DNA of 10,146 nucleotides from Candidatus Albibeggiatoa sp. nov. BB20 (GTDB lineage: Bacteria; Pseudomonadota; Gammaproteobacteria; Beggiatoales; Beggiatoaceae): the NCBI GenBank assembly GCA_016744725.1, contig JADGDW010000159.1:1-10146 (forward strand). The letters run 5' to 3'. Shown here piece after piece: positions 6,086-10,146 of the stretch. Within the stretch, counting starts at the first letter, position 1. The number at the start of each line of letters is the position of its first letter. A program made the position numbers and the translations under genes. The notes under the pieces are model-generated. The model ran no database searches and was not told where the DNA came from. It saw nothing but the letters and a program-made list of their open reading frames with translations.

Positions 6086-7299
6086 TGAAAGCAGTATTAA
6101 CTTGGTTTGATTCGCGCTATCCCTCCGCATATAAATTATGGATGGATCATTTAGCGGGTTATTACGCACCAAAGAACTTTAATTTTTGGTATTACTTTGG
6201 CTCGTTAGCCTTATTAATGTTAGTCGTTCAAATTGTCAGTGGCATTTTCTTGACGATGAACTACAAACCCGGTGCGGAAACGGCATTTGCATCCGTTGAA
6301 TACATCATGCGTGATGTAAACTGGGGTTGGTTAATTCGTTATATGCACTCCACGGGGGCATCCTTCTTCTTCATTGTGGTGTATCTGCACATGTTCCGCG
6401 GGCTGCTGTATGGTTCTTATCGTGCGCCGCGTGAATTAGTGTGGATTTTAGGCATGTTAATCTATTTTGCACTAATGGCAGAAGCATTCATGGGTTACTT
6501 GTTACCTTGGGGACAAATGTCTTACTGGGGTGCACAGGTCATTATCTCCTTATTTGGTGCAGTTCCCTATATTGGTGATGAATTAACCTTATGGATTCGG
6601 GGTGACTTCGTTGTCTCTGATGCGACATTAAACCGCTTCTTTGCGTTACACGTCATCGCTGTGCCTATTGCATTATTAGGCTTAGTGGTTGTGCATATTT
6701 TTGCATTACATGATGTTGGCTCTAACAATCCAGATGGCATTGAAATCAAGAAAAACAAAGATGAAAACGGTATTCCTAAAGATGGCATTCCATTCCACCC
6801 TTACTACACAGTAAAAGATATTTTCGGTGTGATGGTATTCGGTATGTTATTCGCGTGGGTTATGTTCTATGCGCCTGAAATGTACGGTTATTTCTTGGAA
6901 TACAATAACTTTGTCCCAGCTGATTCATTAACCACACCAGAGCATATTGCCCCTGTTTGGTATTTCACACCTTACTATGCGATTTTACGTGCAATTCCTG
7001 ATAAATTGGGTGGCGTAATCGGTATGGGTGGTGCAGTTGGCATATTCTTCTTGTTACCTTGGTTAGACCGCAGCCCAGTTAAATCAATCCGTTATAAAGC
7101 ATGGCCTTTCAAATTTGCCTTATTCTTATTCACAGTAAGCTTCATTGCTTTAGGTATTTTAGGGGTATTACCTGCTGAAGGTACGTATATCACTTTGGCG
7201 CGTATTTTCTCAGGCATTTATTTTGGCTTCTTCATTTTGATGCCAATTTATTCAACTTGGGGCACTCCTAAAGAAGTACCAGAACGGGTGACAATGTAA
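6085..7299 (+). CDS. petB: Cytochrome b subunit of the bc1 complex
   Basis: 404 residues, the size of a proteobacterial full-length cytochrome b with eight transmembrane helices plus a C-terminal extension. It holds both b hemes and both quinone sites in the inner membrane. Heme ligands are His88/His102 (13 residues between) and His189/His204 (14 between). The Qo entrance motif reads PVWY at 290-293 instead of the mitochondrial-type PEWY; the valine variant occurs in some beta- and gammaproteobacteria as far as I recall. The cd-loop WGAQVI (148-153) is conserved. GAGGGGG at 6071-6077, inside the end of petA, is its ribosome site, and the one-base overlap implies translational coupling. The downstream overlap with petC has the same form. 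Confidence 0.97.
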   Translation: MKAVLTWFDSRYPSAYKLWMDHLAGYYAPKNFNFWYYFGSLALLMLVVQIVSGIFLTMNYKPGAETAFASVEYIMRDVNWGWLIRYMHSTGASFFFIVVYLHMFRGLLYGSYRAPRELVWILGMLIYFALMAEAFMGYLLPWGQMSYWGAQVIISLFGAVPYIGDELTLWIRGDFVVSDATLNRFFALHVIAVPIALLGLVVVHIFALHDVGSNNPDGIEIKKNKDENGIPKDGIPFHPYYTVKDIFGVMVFGMLFAWVMFYAPEMYGYFLEYNNFVPADSLTTPEHIAPVWYFTPYYAILRAIPDKLGGVIGMGGAVGIFFLLPWLDRSPVKSIRYKAWPFKFALFLFTVSFIALGILGVLPAEGTYITLARIFSGIYFGFFILMPIYSTWGTPKEVPERVTM

Positions 7300-8033
7300 T
7301 GAAACGGATAATTCTTGCACTAACTTTATTGCTACCAACGTTGGGCTTTGCCTCAGGCGGTGGAGTTGAGCTACAAAAAGCCTATAATGATATTCGTAAT
7401 ACGGCTTCTTTACAAACTGGCGCGAAGTTATACATGAACTATTGTGCGGGCTGTCACTCTTTAAACTTCATGCGTTATCAACGTATTGCTGATGATTTGG
7501 GTTTAAGCAACGAACAAGTTCAATTGCTTATCTTTGACCCAGAGAAAAAAATTGGCAGCATGATGAGCACGTCAATGAACCCTGAAGATGCCGCAGCTTG
7601 GTTTGGTAAAGCACCACCTGATTTGAGCGTGATTTCACGTTCTCGTGGAACGGACTGGTTATACTCTTACATGATTTCTTTCTATATGGATGAATCTCGC
7701 CCTACAGGTATGAACAACTTGTATTTTGCTGATGTTGGTATGCCTCACGTAATGTGGGATCAACAAGGTATGCAAACAGCGGTTTATCATACTGAGAAAG
7801 ATGCGAATGGTCATGACCACGAAGTATTTTCTCACCTAGAAGCGGAAGACCCTGCTAAAAATAAGGAGTATAAAAAGCAAGTTTTAGATTTGGTTAACTT
7901 CTTGGAATATGTGGGCGAACCGGGTAAGATAAAACGCTTAGATTTAGGTTGGAAAGTGATTCTTTTCTTCTTCTTTATGTCTATCTTGGCATTCTGGATG
8001 AAGAAAGAATTCTGGAAAGATGTTCCTCACTAA
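7299..8033 (+). CDS. petC: Cytochrome c1 subunit of the bc1 complex
   Basis: 244 residues. A Sec signal peptide (MKRIILALTLLLPTLGFA, cleavage probably after residue 18) leads to a mature N-terminus rich in glycine. Heme c is bound by CAGCH (Cys49, Cys52, His53); Met148 in DVGMPH is the expected sixth ligand. GKAPPDLS (103-110) and RGTDWLYSY (116-124) are family landmarks. A C-terminal helix (about 217-234) anchors the protein, followed by a basic cytoplasmic tail. It receives electrons from the Rieske protein and reduces a soluble or membrane cytochrome c. Last gene of the operon; a strong terminator begins 18 bp after the stop. The sspA/sspB genes that often follow petABC in beta- and gammaproteobacteria are absent here. 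The residues about 166-178 (KDANGHDHEVFSH) form a His/Asp-rich surface insertion. Confidence 0.96.
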   Translation: MKRIILALTLLLPTLGFASGGGVELQKAYNDIRNTASLQTGAKLYMNYCAGCHSLNFMRYQRIADDLGLSNEQVQLLIFDPEKKIGSMMSTSMNPEDAAAWFGKAPPDLSVISRSRGTDWLYSYMISFYMDESRPTGMNNLYFADVGMPHVMWDQQGMQTAVYHTEKDANGHDHEVFSHLEAEDPAKNKEYKKQVLDLVNFLEYVGEPGKIKRLDLGWKVILFFFFMSILAFWMKKEFWKDVPH

Positions 8034-8051
8034 TCTAGTGTAAATTATTTA

Positions 8052-8088
8052 GGGCTACCTATTGTTTTAAAATGGGTAGTCCTTTTTT
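8052..8088 (+). terminator. Rho-independent terminator of petABC
   Basis: GGGCTACCTATT (8052-8063) pairs with AATGGGTAGTCC (8071-8082) across a 7-nt loop: 12 pairs with two G-U, followed by six T (8083-8088). A textbook intrinsic terminator placed 18 bp after the petC stop. Confidence 0.92.
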
Positions 8089-8575
8089 CTTATTAGTCAT
8101 CAGTATTCACTTCATATTTCACTTCCACTTATTACTTTATTCTAATAAGCTTAATATTTGTACTCAATGAGATATTACATACTAGTTGATCCCCCATTTC
8201 TTGGATTGATATATAATTAAAATTGGCTGAGAATGTGATAATATGACACATAAGCGGTTTTCCTTTATCCCCTTTTTTTACTCCTTCTTAAACCACAGCA
8301 ACAGTATTGAATCAAGCTAAGCAATATTTAAAATAATCAATGCTTGTATTCGCCTGTCTTTGCTCCCAAATTCTATTTATAGATATCCATAATTCAGTGG
8401 ATATAGCATCTAATGAATAAACTAAAAATAGCATTTTAAGCAAGATAGTTATATGATATTGCTCAAAATATTATTAGAAAAGTAAAATAATACCTACAAG
8501 TGCATAGGATGGATGGTGGAAAAGGTTTTATTTAAAAACTTAAATCGGTCGCATTCTCAATATATTAGCTTACAA
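8089..8575. other. Gene-poor AT-rich gap between petC and MBL gene
   Basis: About 490 bp with no recognisable gene. A short hairpin ATATCCA/TGGATAT (8383-8389, 8398-8404, 8-nt loop) has no T run. A minus-strand frame of 40 codons (8434-8312; includes ELWISINRIWEQRQANTS) looks protein-like but has no ribosome site and no family I know. sspA/sspB remains were looked for and not seen. Confidence 0.5.
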
Positions 8576-8605
8576 TTGCCGCCGAATTTGCCTTTTCGAT
8601 ATTAT
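8576..8605 (+). promoter_or_regulatory. Candidate promoter of the MBL-fold gene
   Basis: TTGCCG (8576-8581, 4 of 6) and TATTAT (8600-8605, 5 of 6) are 18 bp apart. The predicted start near 8612 leaves a very short leader with GAGGA at 8616-8620, 6 nt before the ATG. The start base would nearly touch the ribosome site, so the real promoter could also lie somewhat further upstream. Confidence 0.4.
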
Positions 8606-8626
8606 TAAAAGTTCTGAGGAATCCGA

Positions 8627-9385
8627 ATGGCTGTTGAGTTATACAATGATGGTAGACACAAATGTATTGCATTTTATGATTTAGTAAGTGGCGATGGTAT
8701 TCAAGCAAACCAATTTTTAATCGTAAATGGTAATCACTCTGCGTTATTAGACCCCGGTGGTGATTTAACTTATAACGATCTATTTATGCAAACTTATAAA
8801 TATCTGTTCACAAAAAATCTTGAATATATTATTGGTTCACACCAAGACCCCGATGTGATTTCATCTTTAGGTAAATGGTTAATTGGTAGTGACTGTAAGG
8901 TCATTGTGCCTGCATTATGGGAACGGTTTATCCCTCATTTTGCACAACCGGGAAAAGTTAAAAAACGTTTAATTGGTATTCCAGAACAAGGTATGAATAT
9001 TTACTTAGGAGATGCTGAATTAAAAGCTTTACCCGCACATTTCTTGCATTCAGAAGGTAATTTTCATTTTTACGATCCGATTAGTAAAATTTTATTTTCA
9101 GGTGATTTGGGTGCGTCTTTAATTGATGCTAACCATAATAACCCTGTTACCGATTTTGAATCTCATACGGCTCATATGCAATGGTTTCACCAGCGTTACA
9201 TGGGTGGTAATAAAGCGTGTCGTTTATGGGTCAACATGATTCGAGAGTTGGATATTGAATGGGTTGTGCCGCAACATGGGCGTTCATTCAAAGGCAAGGA
9301 AATTATTGCTAAATTATTGAATTGGATTGAGAAATTAGAATGTGGCGTTGATTTAATTACCCAAGATACATATCGAATTCCTTAA
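8627..9385 (+). CDS. ODP/flavodiiron-type MBL-fold di-iron protein
   Basis: 252 residues, one metallo-beta-lactamase-fold domain with no flavodoxin or rubredoxin part, so not a complete flavodiiron reductase. The ligand set matches the flavodiiron di-iron centre: His72, Asp74 and Asp76 in SHQDPD (H-x-E/D-x-D), His141 in HFLHSEG, Asp160 in SGDLGAS, and His217 in PQHGRS. The His that follows the Asp in hydrolytic MBL enzymes is Val77 here, as expected of a redox or O2-binding centre, not of a zinc hydrolase. Such ODP proteins (the Treponema denticola one is known as a di-iron O2 sensor tied to chemotaxis) bind O2 or NO. There is no signal peptide, so the protein is cytoplasmic. GAGGA sits 6 nt before the ATG. 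It stands alone: no redox partner or signalling gene flanks it in the window, so its biological role remains open. Confidence 0.82.
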   Translation: MAVELYNDGRHKCIAFYDLVSGDGIQANQFLIVNGNHSALLDPGGDLTYNDLFMQTYKYLFTKNLEYIIGSHQDPDVISSLGKWLIGSDCKVIVPALWERFIPHFAQPGKVKKRLIGIPEQGMNIYLGDAELKALPAHFLHSEGNFHFYDPISKILFSGDLGASLIDANHNNPVTDFESHTAHMQWFHQRYMGGNKACRLWVNMIRELDIEWVVPQHGRSFKGKEIIAKLLNWIEKLECGVDLITQDTYRIP

Positions 9386-9777
9386 AGTTTGCTTTGGTAT
9401 CGGTTTGTTGTAACACGATTTCATCATCCAAAACAACGCACTAATCAATTGAGAACTCACCACATAGACCTCTTTGCCTTTAAACTTATTTTTCTGGCAT
9501 AGTTGGGCTGTGTGGTTACAAATACATTAAAAAACAACCCGTTATAAAAAGTGTCTGGACCGTTATTCATAACTGTTTCCATTAGATTTAGTAAAAACAT
9601 TTAAATCCACGTTAATTATCTATTTTCGATTGTGCAATGCCACGTCTTGACGGCTGTTACTTTTATTTTAACCAATCATTTAATTCCTGTACTAATCTAT
9701 CCGCTTTTCTAGCTGACAAATAGGGTGCTTTTTTTGATTTTTGCTACAGACATAGCTTTCCTGCTTACCCATAGTGA
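9386..9777. other. Gene-poor stretch with possible decayed coding
   Basis: No intact gene. On the minus strand protein-like pieces appear in successive frames: METVMNNGPDTFYNGLFFNV from ATG 9582 (41 codons, stop 9457), then KFKGKEVYVVSSQLISALF in a second frame, then VLDDEIVLQQTDTKANFKEF in a third. Separately, PYLSARKADRLVQELNDWLK followed by TAA (9725-9663) looks like a protein C-terminus. These may be remains of genes broken by frameshifts; I cannot name them. No terminator for the MBL-fold gene is evident. Confidence 0.3.
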
Positions 9778-10146
9778 TCAGCAAAAATGAGAAGGCAAGG
9801 GGTTCGTTCTGAGAGCACCAAAAGCTAAATGAGGTAGTAAACGGTCAAGTTAAAAGCGCAGATTAAACCGATAGCAAAATTCAGCTAAGTAGCGAGGGAG
9901 ATGTTTATGTTGAATTGCATGATAGACTCCAATGATAGCAATTTTAACATTAGCAATCATGGTATTCACCCAAGTAAACTGTTCAAGTGTTACGCTATGA
10001 ACTCCTCCACCAGTTATAATGCGAGTGTGCTTGCAGCCGTGTTTTTGAACCGCCTTAAAGCAAGTTAAACCATCAGAGACAACTTCACACTCTGTACTGA
10101 GATGGTGTTCAGCCCAAGCTGCAATCTCCTTAGTTTTGAACCCTTC
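9778..10146 (-). pseudogene. IS1595-family (ISXO2-like) transposase, partial, in-frame stop
   Basis: The reverse strand enters from the right edge and reads 98 residues of the DDE domain of an IS1595/ISXO2-like transposase: EGFKTKEIAAWAEHHL, VVSDGLTCFKAV (catalytic Asp), GCKHTRIITGGGVHSV, FTWVNTMIANVK and YLAEFCYRFNLRF. There a TAA (9852-9850) interrupts the frame where the family normally has YRFNRRFDL. The same frame continues with LDRLLPHLAFGALRT, the expected C-terminal segment, and ends at TGA 9780-9778. A single substitution creating the stop is the simplest reading; the shortened product would lack about 23 residues. The 5' part is outside the window. The left IS end would be expected between about 9720 and 9770 but I could not identify a terminal repeat without the other end. 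Confidence 0.82.

Noticed and set aside
8383..8404. ATATCCA/TGGATAT hairpin as terminator or operator
   Set aside because: The stem is short and AT-rich, lacks a T run and is about 220 bp from the next start; no function can be supported.
8312..8434. 40-codon minus-strand frame (MLFLVYSLDAISTELW...)
   Set aside because: Composition is protein-like, but there is no Shine-Dalgarno, no promoter and no recognisable family; in AT-rich DNA such a frame occurs by chance.

Overview
The window looks like a stretch of a gammaproteobacterial chromosome, most likely from the Thiotrichales/Beggiatoaceae (sulfur-oxidising filament) neighbourhood. The basis is an AT-rich genome, a proteobacterial petABC operon, a Pat-type acyl-CoA synthetase/GNAT fusion, LPxx-type leucine-rich-repeat proteins, short GGATT-rich dispersed repeats and decayed ISAs1 and IS1595 elements. 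The lineage call is inference from gene flavour, not from a marker gene.

Left arm (1-1440), accessory, all on the minus strand. A leucine-rich-repeat gene runs off the left edge. Upstream of it lies a small VapB-like antitoxin gene with a good promoter of its own but no toxin beside it. Further upstream are the remains of a second toxin-antitoxin pair: an antitoxin tail overlapping by ATGA the first codons of a PIN-domain toxin, which is cut off by a GGATT-type dispersed repeat. A second, divergent copy of that kind of repeat lies in the 5' leader of the LRR gene.

Centre left (1378-5119). A promoter with an extended -10 drives an 895-residue Pat/PatZ-like protein (CoA-binding, ligase, ATP-grasp and GNAT domains) that ends at a hairpin. 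Behind it is an ISAs1-family element shrunk to about 855 bp by internal deletions and frameshifts; its terminal inverted repeats are still readable.

Centre right (5474-8088). petA-petB-petC encode the Rieske protein, cytochrome b and cytochrome c1 of the ubiquinol:cytochrome c oxidoreductase. The genes overlap by one base (TAATG) and end at a strong intrinsic terminator. This is the housekeeping core of the window.

Right arm (8089-10146). After a gene-poor gap comes a monocistronic gene for a stand-alone metallo-beta-lactamase-fold protein with flavodiiron/ODP-type di-iron ligands, a plausible oxygen-handling or oxygen-sensing protein. It is followed by about 390 bp of apparently decayed sequence and the 3' part of an IS1595-family transposase with an in-frame stop, running off the right edge.

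I found no CRISPR array, tRNA, rRNA or clear multi-gene defence system. The strongest candidates for something less ordinary are the LRR gene that continues out of the window, the layered toxin-antitoxin remains, and the ODP-like protein.
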